A stretch of 51,341 bases of DNA from Paulinella micropora. Lineage: Eukaryota > Cercozoa > Imbricatea > Euglyphida. Below the pieces are notes generated by a model. That model searched no databases. It was not told the DNA's origin and saw only the letters and a program-made list of their open reading frames with translations. The position numbers and the translations under genes are program-made. The stretch spans positions 391,189 through 442,529 of the forward strand of contig BJOX01000290.1 in NCBI GenBank assembly GCA_009731375.1. Direction: 5' to 3'. Positions 11,613 to 21,279 of this stretch are shown here, one piece after another; position 1 is the stretch's first letter, and each line of letters opens with the position of its first letter.

Positions 11613-13433
11613 ATGTCCAAACCACCACTACCACCAAGACCGAGTAAGCAATATGTCCAACTTCTTCAAGCTAAGGCAAATCTCCGCGAGGTTAAGACTA
11701 GGGAAACAAAAAGGCGAGAGTTTAAAGCGGGAGACTACACAATTAGAAGAGACAGACGGCTAAACTCAGTATTATTAAAATTTAAGGACTTAGACATAAG
11801 CTTCTACGATACGGACACACTAGAAGAGGAGGTATTGATACCAGCTATACGACGAGCGAGGAGGGAGGGGATGACAGATAATGCGGATGTTAATATCTCT
11901 ATAACATACTCCACCATACCTGGTGCGAGATACGACCACTATTACAAAAAGCAAACATTTAACTCTTTCTTACTCCGCCAATACGATACTGTATTTATGG
12001 ATGCTCTGAACGAGTTCAACATAAATAATATTGAAGCTAGCGAGAATGGATATGAACGATATATAAAATATGTGGAAATAACCATAGTTCAAGAGAACGG
12101 TGGGGGATGCTATGAAGGAGTGAGAGAAAAAAAGGAGAAAGTTGAAGAAGGTAGAAAGATATCACCACCAAGCAAAAATAACAACTGCTTATTCCTCTTG
12201 TGTAAGGATATACTAGATATCTATCCGATAAGTAAGAAGAGATGTAATGAGATACGAGCCGAATTCAACCTTCCGCCAAATTCTCCCACACCTTTCTCAA
12301 TCGCAGTCCAAATATTGAACAAATATAAAAAGGAAGGGAAAACATACGAAATAACAGACCGCATTATGAAGGAGACAGTCAACACAAACGAAGAAGGACA
12401 GGAACCAGACAAACTAATCTTTTTGGAGAACAACCATTATTACGGATTAGTTAAGCAGTTTAAGAAGCGATGCGAAGACTGCTTGCGATTATATTTGAAC
12501 AAACATAAATGTAACTTCAACAGGAAAAAATATGCGGACATTATGTTGAAGAAGAATGGTAAAATACACTTAATAACTAAATTTAGAGATGAAAAAATAA
12601 ACAACGACCAACTCCTTCATTATGATTTGGAAACATTTAGAAATACATCCATTGCGGACGGCTACGATATCCACGACTGCTACATAGTCGGATATACTCA
12701 GGGGTCTGAGGGTTTCAAATTTATAGCGGGTAAAGATTGTATAAGTAAATTCGTAGACCTACTAATAGAACGAGGCGACCGCATAAAAGAAGGATGGGTG
12801 TCGAAATGTAAAAAGGACAAACCGCCCGTTCTATATGTTAATGGTTTTAACAGAGCAAACTTCGACCACTACTTCATACACCAAGAATTAATTAAAAGGG
12901 GTATTAAGATTAAGTCTTCAAAAATTAACAACGGCTCTATTATCTGCTTAGAATTTGAAAATGTTAAGATATGGGATATGTGTAAGCATGCACAAGGAAG
13001 TCTTAAAACAAATCTTGAAAGTATTGGATGCGAAATCCTCAAAGGCGACTTCGACCACAGCCGTGCCAAAAAGTGGGAGGATATGGACGAGAAGACGAGG
13101 CAGGACTGTTTGACTTATCTAAGGAATGATGTTATGGGTTTGAAGGAATTATATGACAAGTTAAATACCGAAATATTTACAGCTCACAAAGTCAATCTAA
13201 CTTCATACATTTCAACTTCTAGTATGGCTTTCAACATATGGAAAAAATACGTAGATGGTAAATACGAGGTGAGACTTCCAACAGTAGAGCAGGAAAGAGC
13301 ATTTAGAAAAGCCATTATCGTCGATTACCTTTTGAACATCTTCCAACGAGAAGGATTTTTTTTCACTTCAATTGAAAGTTTTTGGAACTTCTCGCACAGT
13401 CTTGTGAGGGTGGACATAGTAGGGGGTATATAG
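11613..13433 (+). pseudogene. polB: protein-primed DNA polymerase B, N-terminal and exonuclease half
   Basis: The 606-codon frame covers the N-terminal domain and 3'-5' exonuclease of a Polinton pPolB. Exo I is YDLETF (D338, E340), Exo II is NGFNRANFDHYF (D418) and Exo III is YLRND (Y502, D506). A CxxC-x8-HKC cluster around residues 290-305 may bind zinc. The authentic polymerase sequence runs to about 13317, just before the YPS-type palm. From 13318 the frame continues into unrelated inverted sequence and stops at 13433. The palm motifs A, B and C are on the minus strand at 14263-15483. The break falls at TCGTCGA (13318-13324), which pairs with TCGACGA at 15477-15483, and flipping the segment restores the frame. 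Start ATG chosen as the first in frame after an AT-rich leader. Confidence 0.9.
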
Positions 13434-13475
13434 TAGGGAGTATAAAAAATAAAAAAATTAAACAATTAATATAGG

Positions 13476-14272
13476 ATGTCCGAGTGGATCATCTTTGTAA
13501 AGGCTTACTCTGCTAAACATGGTATAAGCTACAAGGAGGCATTGAAAAAAGCTGGTAAGGAATACAGAAAGCAGAAGGGAGGCAGTGCGGAGTTGTCTGA
13601 GGATGTCTATTTGTCTTCGTCAGAGAGAAAAGGCGCGGACGGATGGAAACCAGTCGCGAGGAAAGAAAAATCAACAGTGTATGAAAAAGATGGTAAAGCG
13701 ATTGTAGCATTTAGAGGCTCAGTAGATAGAAGGGACCTGCTAACCGATGTCGCACTAGTAAAGGGAGTATTAAAAAGAACACCGAGATATAAAGAAGAGC
13801 AGAAGCTGGTTAATGAAGTCATAAAGAAATATGGTAAGGATAATGTAGAGCTGACTGGTCATAGCCTTGGAGGAACGATCGCGAAAGATTTAAGCCGACA
13901 GACGGGGGTGAGGGCGACTACATACAACAAAGGCAGTAGCACAAGAGACTTCGTGGAAGGAGTGATTGACAGAGTAGCTACAAGAGTAAATCCGAAAGGA
14001 AGAGGGCGAAGACTGCGAAGCTAACGACGAACTACCGAACCGCATTTGACCCCGTTTCATTGTTAGGGGCCACGGCTGTAAATACTAAGTTAGTGAAACC
14101 AAAAAAAGGAATTCATACGATTAGGAGTTTCAAGGGTAAAGGAGCCAAAAAATATATTTATAATTTAACTGCGAATGTGAAAGCCGAGCGGGATGCTGTC
14201 GTTATCGTTGATGAACTCACGACCCGCCCATTTGTTCTCATTGACTTGTTTTTTAACATTCGTTATATGTAA
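13476..14272 (+). CDS. class-3 lipase-like alpha/beta hydrolase fused to a basic virion motif, one frameshift
   Basis: Residues 1-35 contain WIIFVKAYSAKHGISYKEAL followed by KKAGKEY, a short basic motif I associate with small virion proteins of Polintons, virophages and large DNA viruses. Residues 70-140 look like a class-3 lipase: a K-x-I-V-x-F-R-G strand (residues 74-81), an acidic turn, and the nucleophile elbow GHSLGG with Ser130. The first frame stops at 14022-14024. A protein-like continuation in another frame (TNYRTAFDPVSLLGA and basic GIHTIRSF) runs past 14200, so one base was probably lost or gained near 14000. The Asp and His of the triad would lie in that C-terminal part; FDPVS is a possible Asp site. 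Lipases occur in some Polinton-like viruses, and a role in membrane passage is inferred. It lies inside the inverted segment. Confidence 0.65.
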
Positions 14273-15483
14273 AATGCTAAAATGTGGGACTTGTTGTTGT
14301 TTGCTGTTTCTATCAATGTGTATTTTTTCATTTGGAAATCCTTTACATTTTCAACTGACCCGCCTTTGTCCATCTTATCAAATGTGTCATAGTTTAGCTG
14401 ATTAGCATCTAAGCCTTTACTCCTGAAATGGAAATATCTTTTAACTCCATTTTCGGCTGTTTCTATTTTGAAATATGCTTTAAGTTTCTTAGTCATTCCT
14501 TCCGTAAAGGCATCCTTCGTCGTAAATTCTAACATATATAGTTTTGATGCTATCCACACAACTTTATAATCTTACAACCATCGCCTAAGTCGTCCCCTAT
14601 ACCGCCAAGTTTCTTATTACCCATATTCTTGATATATCTCGCACATCTAGCATGGATTTGGAGGCTGTCAGTGTCGGTGTAGTAGAAATCATCTTCAATG
14701 CTTCTATGTGGGTTGGCTTCCTTAATATAGTTAAACATAATTCGTCTGCTATATGCTAGTATGAATGCCCCGTATTGTGAAGGCTTTGTTATGCTACTCC
14801 AATAAGATTGGATTACGAGGTAAGCCTGATATGTGCCATAAGTCTTTTCCTTCTTTATCAGTAAATTTAACGATGTCGGTTATTTGATTACTATTCCAGA
14901 ATTTCCAGTATTCTTCGTTAGTTTGTATATATGTTGTAATGGATGGTATTGGTCTCTGTATCATCTTACCGTATAGACTATTCATAAACAGCTTGGCGAG
15001 CAGATATTGCGGGCTACCTTTCTCCGCATTTTCCTTCGCCTTAAACATATCGTCTATGTATTTTTTGAAAACACATTCAGATTTTACAGTGTAGTATCCT
15101 TTATGAATGCGAACTTCATATCTTTCGGCTACCATATCCTCAATATCTACACTCGTCAGCCATTGGTCCTTCATATCTTCTAGTCGCCATTTAAGAGATC
15201 CCATTCTGTCTCTCTGTCCAATCCTTGAATGTAATATGTCTTTTGGAGAAATATAGTCAAGGTTGTAAATACCGATTTGAAGGTTTCGCGGGTCAAATGG
15301 TCCGATTCTTTTCTATAATATCTCCCACCATAAATTCGTTCAACATTGCTGATGGGTATAGAGAGACAACATCCGCATCAATCAGGTAATCATCTATATC
15401 AGTGTATCCTATTTCTTTTTTCAAATATCTTTCATACTGAGCTGAAATGAACCGCCTCTTAGATGGGTAAGTCCTTTCGACGA
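14263..15483 (-). pseudogene. polB: protein-primed DNA polymerase B, palm/thumb half, inverted and frameshifted
   Basis: On the minus strand all three family B polymerase motifs appear in order: motif A DADVVSLYPSAM, motif B KLFMNSLYGK, and motif C YYTDTDSL with the two catalytic Asp. A TKP-x-Q-Y-G-x-FILAYSR stretch between B and C is also typical of protein-primed enzymes. The sequence is contiguous with the exonuclease half at 11613-13317 if the segment is inverted back. Within it the frame slips near 15295, 14820 and 14565, each by one base, and ends at the stop at 14263. The summed length (about 980 residues) fits Polinton polymerases. In the present orientation no intact polymerase can be made. 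Confidence 0.9.
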
Positions 15484-15622
15484 CGAAATAAAAGCAATTG
15501 AAGAAAAGAGAAATACTCAACCAAAAGACACATTTCATTTCGGAAAATACAAAGGCAAACAAATAAAAGACATCGCAAAGATTGATAAGCCATATATTGA
15601 ACGGTTAGTTCGTCAACCATAG
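15484..15622 (+). pseudogene. fragment with an ExoX C-terminal-like domain
   Basis: A short plus frame just outside the inversion reads ..FHFGKYKGKQIKDIAK.., ending RLVRQP and a TAG at 15620-15622. The F-x-F-G-K-Y-K-G-x-x-I-x-x-I pattern and following Tyr resemble the small domain found at the C-terminus of exonuclease X-like proteins. It has no start codon here. On paper its N-terminal part lies inside the inverted block (minus strand, about 13318-13360), in frame. Family assignment is from memory of the motif. Confidence 0.45.
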
Positions 15623-15660
15623 TGTCGAAATAAAGATGAATTGAAAAAGTATTTGTAGGA

Positions 15661-15732
15661 GCTTTGTGGAGATTTCACCTCCACACCTCCAGGTTTTGAT
15701 GAAACTTTTTCAAAAGTTTCAATCCTACGACC
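15661..15732. repeat. palindromic intergenic cassette, copy 1
   Basis: Contains the hairpin TGTGGAG-ATTTCAC-CTCCACA, the block GTTTTGATGAAACTTTTTCA and CCTACGACCTC. Related cassettes lie at 19470-19566, 19617-19675, 21280-21335 and 23001-23060. Confidence 0.75.
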
Positions 15733-15753
15733 TCAAAAACTTTTTCATTTATT

Positions 15754-17041
15754 TTATTTTTTTTGTTTTGGTGAAGCTTTTTTAAAAGGTTCATTGGTCT
15801 TTAAGAAATTAACTATAACACTTACATTTCCTCCATTATTAACAGTAGATACAGACTTTTGTAAAAATGTTAGATTTTCACCAGGAGCTAGTTGTATGTC
15901 GTAAGTTCGCAGGTCAATAAGCTGGCTAGAAGTAGCATTAACATAAAGTTTAAGAATAATGTCAGCGATAACAGCACCACCAAGAGCAGTCGCACTGTTG
16001 TCCTTTGATACGATTGAAGTTTTGGCATCAATATTCACGAAGTTCTCGCCAGTAAGTGCTCCGCTTGTTTTCACAATTCGCACTATCTTAACTTTGTTGT
16101 CTTCGTTTGATATACTCACAAGAGTTGGATAAACGATTGAATATTTAGTCGCAACACCATCAAAAGTTGTTTTATTTTTTATGGTTAGAATTGGGCTTTC
16201 AGTAGTGCTTGCCTTTTTTTCTCCTTCCGCTTCGTTTGATATGCTTGAATTAATAGTGTTGGTGCCTTCAACAAACAAACCAACACTAGCAGTTTTTAAA
16301 ATTTGGACACCATCGCCCGCACCAGAATTATATATACAAGCGGAGAAGGGTAAAGTTGTATTCCGAAGACTGACACCCGCATGAGAGTTCGCATACTTGA
16401 TAGTGTGTATTAATTGGAATTCGCCAGTCTCTGGGTTCTCAATTGAAAACTTAATAGCACCAAAGCCCAAGTATTGAAATTGAATTTGAAATACATGTCC
16501 CTTCGTCCAATCCATGTTAGGCATATCTCCCGTTCCATCACAAGGGTCATCCCAGTCTTCTTGATTTATGAATGTGTCAACTCCTGCTATAGAATGAAGA
16601 ATGTTCATTCCTGCATCGTTATCGTTCCAAAAATAGAAGCCGTTGTTGGCATCGCTTTCACCTATTCCAATATATGATTATAGTCTTTGGTTTCGTCTGT
16701 TTCCCATAAGGCAGTGAAGCGACACAGGACACCCATACCTGTTCTGTATTTTATTCTTTTTTTGCTCGTCAATACCGCAGTAGCATTAGTCTCTCCTTCT
16801 GTTTCTAATTTAGCCATATTCGTATTAAATGAAACTGTTGATTTTTTTTCTGTTTTAGTCCATATCCGTGTATTAACTGTGTATGGAAAGATTTCCTGTA
16901 ATACTGGTGTTAATGATTGGTCAATGCTTCACCAAAGGCGGTTTTCATATTATCAGTTTTAATTTGGCCGTCATATCCAACTTTGACATTTACGAACTCT
17001 CCTTTCGGATTTTCTGCGACTAAATTTCTCTGGTGACTCAT
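15754..17041 (-). CDS. Polinton virion-associated protein of unknown function, about 430 aa, two frameshifts
   Basis: It starts MSHQRNLVAENPKGEFVNVK and is followed by (with frame slips near 16925 and 16680) a FGEAL segment, ..TVNTRIW.., GMGVLCRFTALW and GIGESDANNGFYFW, then VFQIQFQYLGFGAIKFSIEN, an IHTIKYANSH segment and a beta-rich C-terminus. I have a medium-strength memory of this Q-x-QYLG(F/W)GAI signature from uncharacterised proteins of large DNA viruses, phages and Polinton-like viruses. The likely role is a virion surface or assembly protein, because it sits directly downstream of the major capsid gene on the same strand. The 284-codon C-terminal segment (15754-16608) is uninterrupted. 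CCTACGACCTC lies just before the ATG, as with other genes of this block. Confidence 0.6.
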
Positions 17042-17126
17042 TGTCCTACGACCTCAAAAAATGTTTTGTTAGATTTTCTATATTGTTAAAAAAATAAATT
17101 AACTATCAAAAATTAATAATTACCTC

Positions 17127-18558
17127 TTAACTCATCGTAATCATATTTGCCTTAACCTGAACCTCCCGCTGAGTGATTGCTACACTTACGTGCTGATGAG
17201 CATTATTCTGTGTAGTGCTAATGAACTCCCATCGTCTCTCATTGGAAAGGTCAAGCCCACTAACTTCATTCTGGTCTAAGCTTACTCCACAGCGGGCGGG
17301 TATTATCCCAAGTATCAACCCAGAACCAGTTGTATTGATACACATTTGAATTCATCAAAACAGAACCTTCAAGTTTAGGTTTCAAGCACATATAATCTTC
17401 AAAACTAGCGGGATATATTTCAAATTCTTGAAGTCGTGCCCCGTCGAGAGTGGTGTGGAAACTAGTAGTCTTTGCAGTTGCTCTGTTATCAATATTCTTG
17501 TTTTCGGTGTTGTGAAAGAGTGTGTGATAACTTTTCTTCAACCTTTTACCATGCCCCCTATCAAAGCGGAGAATAATGTTTTGTGTAGTGGATTGAGCAA
17601 TAGAATTTTTATACACATAAGGATAATCAATATTAAAACTCATACCTTCAGCACTCGCCACCTTTTGTTGAATTGATTGAATGACATCGGGATTAGTCTC
17701 TACCGCAAGGAACAAGTTCAGATTAGAAACACTTACATTAGCAGCAGCAGCAACAAGCGCTCCGCCAGCAATTGATAAGGGGTCGTTGTTGTAATAATAA
17801 ATTTTAGGGGTCTGTTGCCACACAATCCGCAGATTCAAAATCTATGGAAACATAATAGTCTTATCAAGAGCAAAAATAGTATTGTAAAGCATACCCAGAT
17901 TTATCTTAACACTGATAGAAGGCTCAGCAGAAGTAATAGAACCGCCAGAGAAATACTTAGGCTCGTTGTAAGCGACATTGACGACAGAGAGTTGCCCACT
18001 TCCATCCTCGATACAGGCATCATTATGGCGACGGGCATTAACAACAGGCTCACCAAACATAGCCTTAACACTTGCGGCAACATCATTACCAGCATCAGTC
18101 ATTGTTCTAAAAGTCTCCTTTACTATTTGTGAAATTGAGATATTAATCTTACTATCTGCATTACACTTTTGAAACATACATCCCGCACCACTTCCATTAT
18201 CGTGGTTTTCAAGTGTCAGAAAGTCCTTCATAGAAGTTTCGGCCTTCCAAATAATCTTTGTAAAATTACCAACTTCATTTACATCGCACAGATAAACACC
18301 GCTACGGGTTTGAAGTTGAATTTGTCTAATAGGAGCCAGACAATCCATATAGCATTTGTTATAGTTCGCCGCGATTGCTGGTGGGGCATAAGTAAAACCC
18401 AAGACAGAGCGGGCTAAGTTAAATGGCCTGCTGATAAGGTCAAAGTTGCTTTCTTGTCCTCCTGCTGTAGTAACAGTAATAGCTCCCGCACCTTCTCGAG
18501 GAGTTAGTTTATTCAAACGATAAGAAGCACTGATGTAGTCAGTCCTGCTGAAATCCAA
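17127..18558 (-). CDS. mcp: double-jelly-roll major capsid protein, broken by one stop and one frameshift
   Basis: Three consecutive minus-strand segments form one capsid protein of about 475 residues. The N-terminal part reads DFSRTDYISASYRLNK. A middle region contains IYYYNNDPLSIAGGALVAAA and DYPYVYKNS. The end reads VSGLDLSNERRWEFISTTQ followed by a hydrophobic VKANMITMS terminus. The W-E-F-x-S/T-T-x-N ending and the N-terminal D-F-S-R segment fit the Polinton/virophage major capsid group. An in-frame TAG interrupts it at 17842-17844 without any frame change, and a one-base slip lies near 17285-17295. No ATG is available in frame upstream. The open frame starts at a TTG, with in-frame coding sequence (TQHGGEL) just before it, so the true start is lost or shifted. 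It lies between the penton gene and the QYLG protein, the usual capsid neighbourhood. Confidence 0.8.
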
Positions 18559-18653
18559 TTCGCCTCCGTGTTGTGTGGGGATTTTTGTTTTTCTTCTTTT
18601 TTCAGTTGTTCTATATTGTAATATAAAGAAAAAATAAATAATTCTAAAATTAA

Positions 18654-19469
18654 TTATCTAGATTTGAGTAGATTACAAAACGATGTAAATAAATTAAAGT
18701 AATTCGTTTCCCTGTAAATCAATAATGTCATTACAATGCCGAGCCCGTTGAGGTTAATGGGTTGGTCGTTTTCGTCAGTCAAGTAAAACCGATACACATT
18801 GCTTGAACTCGTAGACAATCTTTTACCATACTCCGATCCGCTTCCATCGTAGATAACAGAGCCGAACGGGATTTCATTTGCCGTGTATATTTCCTGTAAT
18901 ACGTGGTTATCACCTTCGCCGACTAAGTCTGATTGAAGATACAATGTTTTTTCGCCAGTCAATATTATGACATTTGGCGACCTTAGGTTATTATTAGCAA
19001 AGAAATAAGTTGAGGACCGCTCAAACCCCATAATTTCGTGAATACGAGTTTCGTCATCAAATACAAACCGCGGTTGAATGTTAATGGGATTGTTCGCTAC
19101 GGTGAATAATAGCTTACCATCTTCGGGTTCGGTATTCGTGTTGTTGCTTGTTATTGTGTAAGTGTAATGGTTTGGACTATCTGCGGTTAGAACCTCGGCC
19201 AGCTTATTTTTTAAGTTGTTCATCGTATAATTGCCCTCTGGTATCGTAATGAGTGCCTCGTTACCGTTCTCACTCAGAGTAAACGTGTTGTAAGGACTTG
19301 CCACAGAGTAATACGATTTCGGCACATAGATATGAAGAATTTTACAGTGTGTTGGATTGTCTAACCCTTTCATATCAATGGAGTGAGTGAAATCACTGTC
19401 CGTGCCGTTTATCCTATTTTTGCTGTTGACATAGTAAATGTTAGAGCTCCTGCCTCCCCTATATTCCAT
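18654..19469 (-). CDS. minor capsid protein, penton-like
   Basis: The intact 271-residue frame starts MEYRGGRSSNIYYVNSKNR, with the Y-V-x-S-x-x-R-x-x-G-T-x-S-D-F opening typical of Polinton-like and virophage minor capsid (penton) proteins. Further matches are ILHIYVPKSYYSV, PEGNYTMNNL, GFERSS, LQEIYTANE, YRFYLTDEND and INLNGLGIVMTLLIY. Pentons cap the fivefold vertices of the icosahedral capsid. The gene lies upstream of the major capsid protein on the same strand. It is preceded by a palindromic leader with GTAGGGTGTCCCTAC touching its ATG. It is one of the few long genes here without a frameshift. Confidence 0.8.
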   Translation of the reverse strand: MEYRGGRSSNIYYVNSKNRINGTDSDFTHSIDMKGLDNPTHCKILHIYVPKSYYSVASPYNTFTLSENGNEALITIPEGNYTMNNLKNKLAEVLTADSPNHYTYTITSNNTNTEPEDGKLLFTVANNPINIQPRFVFDDETRIHEIMGFERSSTYFFANNNLRSPNVIILTGEKTLYLQSDLVGEGDNHVLQEIYTANEIPFGSVIYDGSGSEYGKRLSTSSSNVYRFYLTDENDQPINLNGLGIVMTLLIYRETNYFNLFTSFCNLLKSR

Positions 19470-19566
19470 TGTAGGGACACCCTACGACCCGACTTTTTGG
19501 TGAAGCTTTTTTTACTGTCTACGACCGTAGGTTGTAAAAAAGGTTCGTACGATTTACAATCGTAGA
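19470..19566 (-). promoter_or_regulatory. palindromic leader upstream of the penton gene
   Basis: On the minus strand GTAGGGTGTCCCTAC (a 6-bp stem with a TGT loop) lies directly before AATGG of the start codon. It is preceded by GGTC and by AAAAAAGCTTCACCAAAAAG. Two further small inverted repeats lie at about 19519-19530 and 19549-19565. The same arrangement precedes the protease gene. Confidence 0.7.
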
Positions 19567-19616
19567 TTGTATATATTAGAAAATATATTTTTGTTTTAAT
19601 TACCTGCCACAACGGA

Positions 19617-19680
19617 GGGGTGTAAGGGCGAGCCCTTACAAACCCAAGTTTTGTGAAACTTTTTCTAAAGGTTTTAGCCC
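19617..19680. repeat. palindromic intergenic cassette after the protease gene
   Basis: TGTAAGGGCGAGCCCTTACA (perfect 9-bp stem, GC-rich) is followed by AAGTTTTGTGAAACTTTTTC and AAAGGTTTTAG. It belongs to the same cassette family. It lies 3' of the protease gene and could act in termination or RNA processing. Confidence 0.65.
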
Positions 19681-19686
19681 CTGCTG

Positions 19687-21279
19687 CTAAATGAAAGTGT
19701 CAAAGCCGTAGCCGTTCTGAGCTTTCAACTCCTCCGCTTCTTTTTCTTTTAAGTCTGTCCAACCGCTGGCAAATTTAAAACGGTTTCCTTTTGCTCTTTC
19801 TAACAAAAACCTAATACTATGCCACCCACAAGTATCTGTTGTATCACTTTGGTTTTTAACCTGATTAACCTTCATTAATAAGTATGTGATCGGCTTACTC
19901 TTTTCAATAAGCTGTTTCATTTGGTGTTGGAAAAGGTCAGTCGGCTTATACAGTGCGAGAGGATCATGTATCGCTATACTTCTATCACCGCCTAAAGAAA
20001 TATAAACAGCAATCCAATGTTGCCCTTTTTTGGTGCTCGGGTCTGTGTTCATAATAAACCCATACTTCTTTCTTTTTTCTGGCTTCAATTTGTTTATTTC
20101 GTCGCTAGCAACAGTCCCTAAATACCAATCGTGCTTTTTCATAATGTTGTCTATTTCATCCGTCATTAGCCTGCGGTAGCCTGTCCCGCCTTGTGCTGGT
20201 TTATTTTGGAATTGAGTTATTAAGTCTCTAGCATCCTCATCTTCGGCTGGTTGTTGTTCTTCTGGTTCTTCTTTTTCTTCTGGTTGTGGTTCTGGTTGTG
20301 GCTGTTGTTCTTCTGGTTGTGGTTCTGGTTGTGGTTCTGGTTGTGGCTGTTGTTCTTCTTTTCTTTCTGCTGGTGGAAATGGCGGTGGTGCTAATTTTTT
20401 TGTTGTTGCTATTTTCTTAGTAAACCAAGCACAAAACCTAGCCCATCCCTCCGCTGGTGTTTTTATTCCGTCCGTGGTTTTGTGATTGTAAAGAAACTGT
20501 TTCATTGAATTTTTGTAATTAGACTTATTTTTACCAGATTTAATAATAGGGATAATAAATCCTACTTCTGCTATTTTATTTATTATTTCCTTATTAGTTA
20601 GCTTCGGATTGACTCTACGACCATCTATGATTTCATTAACGATTTTTTCCCGTTCTATTTGCCTATATTTTGAGTCTTTGGCTTTCATTTCTTTGGTTAC
20701 ATCTTTTATGTTGGCAGACTGCGGTGTTTTCGGCCTTTTGGGTGGTGGTGTCGTAGGCATTCTTAAAAGATTGTTAGTTTTCTGATGTTCTATTAATTCC
20801 ATATTAATTCGTTGTAGATTTGCTAAAGCCCTCTTCTTTTCTTCTTCTCGTTCCTTCATTTCAGCATCCTCCTTCCTCTCTCTTCTTTTCTTTTCTTCTT
20901 CTATCTCATCCCTTTTCTTCTTTTCCTTTTCTTCCTGCTCGTGTATCAGGTCATATTTTTTCTGTAAGTTGTCTTGTATCTGGTCGCGGTTCTCGTATTC
21001 AAGACGGTCAAATTCTGACTTAACTATTGTAGGAGCTCTGCTCCTACGACCTCGGGATTTGATTGCGAAGCTCCGCTTCTCAAAGCGGGAAGGGGTGTCC
21101 CTTTTCATATACTTCAAAAACAGTTTAACAATTTGAAGTGTTGAAAGGTCATTCGTTTTCTCACCAAAGTTGAGATAAGCTCGTTTGCCTTTCACTTTAA
21201 TATACGGTCTGCCGTCTTTTGTTCTGTATATCCTCGGCGGCCGTTGTTTAAGTTTCTTCCGCGGTTTTTTTACAACCAT
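19687..21279 (-). CDS. adenain/Ulp1-type cysteine protease with long coiled-coil N-terminus
   Basis: The intact 530-residue frame has its catalytic domain at residues 375-530: His421 (GQHWIAVYI), Asp439 (IHDPLA), Gln477 region (NQVKNQSD) and Cys484 (TDTCGWHSIRFLL), the His-Asp-Gln-Cys order of adenovirus-type (C5/C48) proteases that process capsid proteins. Adenain itself is only about 200 residues. Here residues 1-60 are very basic, 85-170 form a charged coiled coil, and 300-350 are a PQPEPQPE-rich low-complexity stretch. The N-terminal extension may tether the enzyme to DNA or the capsid (inference). The start ATG follows the same palindromic leader as the penton gene. Inside the coding region, at 21030-21050, a copy of the palindrome (TAGGAGCTCTGCTCCTACGA) is embedded in frame. 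Confidence 0.85.
   Translation of the reverse strand: MVVKKPRKKLKQRPPRIYRTKDGRPYIKVKGKRAYLNFGEKTNDLSTLQIVKLFLKYMKRDTPSRFEKRSFAIKSRGRRSRAPTIVKSEFDRLEYENRDQIQDNLQKKYDLIHEQEEKEKKKRDEIEEEKKRRERKEDAEMKEREEEKKRALANLQRINMELIEHQKTNNLLRMPTTPPPKRPKTPQSANIKDVTKEMKAKDSKYRQIEREKIVNEIIDGRRVNPKLTNKEIINKIAEVGFIIPIIKSGKNKSNYKNSMKQFLYNHKTTDGIKTPAEGWARFCAWFTKKIATTKKLAPPPFPPAERKEEQQPQPEPQPEPQPEEQQPQPEPQPEEKEEPEEQQPAEDEDARDLITQFQNKPAQGGTGYRRLMTDEIDNIMKKHDWYLGTVASDEINKLKPEKRKKYGFIMNTDPSTKKGQHWIAVYISLGGDRSIAIHDPLALYKPTDLFQHQMKQLIEKSKPITYLLMKVNQVKNQSDTTDTCGWHSIRFLLERAKGNRFKFASGWTDLKEKEAEELKAQNGYGFDTFI
21030..21050. repeat. palindrome of the leader family inside the protease gene
   Basis: TAGGAGCTCTGCTCCTACGA forms a 7-bp stem with a 3-nt loop and carries the CCTACGACC signature of the intergenic cassettes. 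It is translated as part of the basic RGRRSRAP segment. A second GC-rich hairpin follows at about 21064-21088. Confidence 0.6.

Larger units (their letters stand above)
13318..15483. other. inverted 2.17-kb segment splitting the polymerase
   Basis: Ends carry TCGTCGA and TCGACGA, a 7-bp inverted match. Both junctions become coding when the block is turned round on paper: the left one joins the exonuclease to the palm in frame, and the right one extends a small plus-strand frame at 15484-15622. The block holds the polymerase C-terminal half (minus) and the lipase-like gene (plus). Confidence 0.8.
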
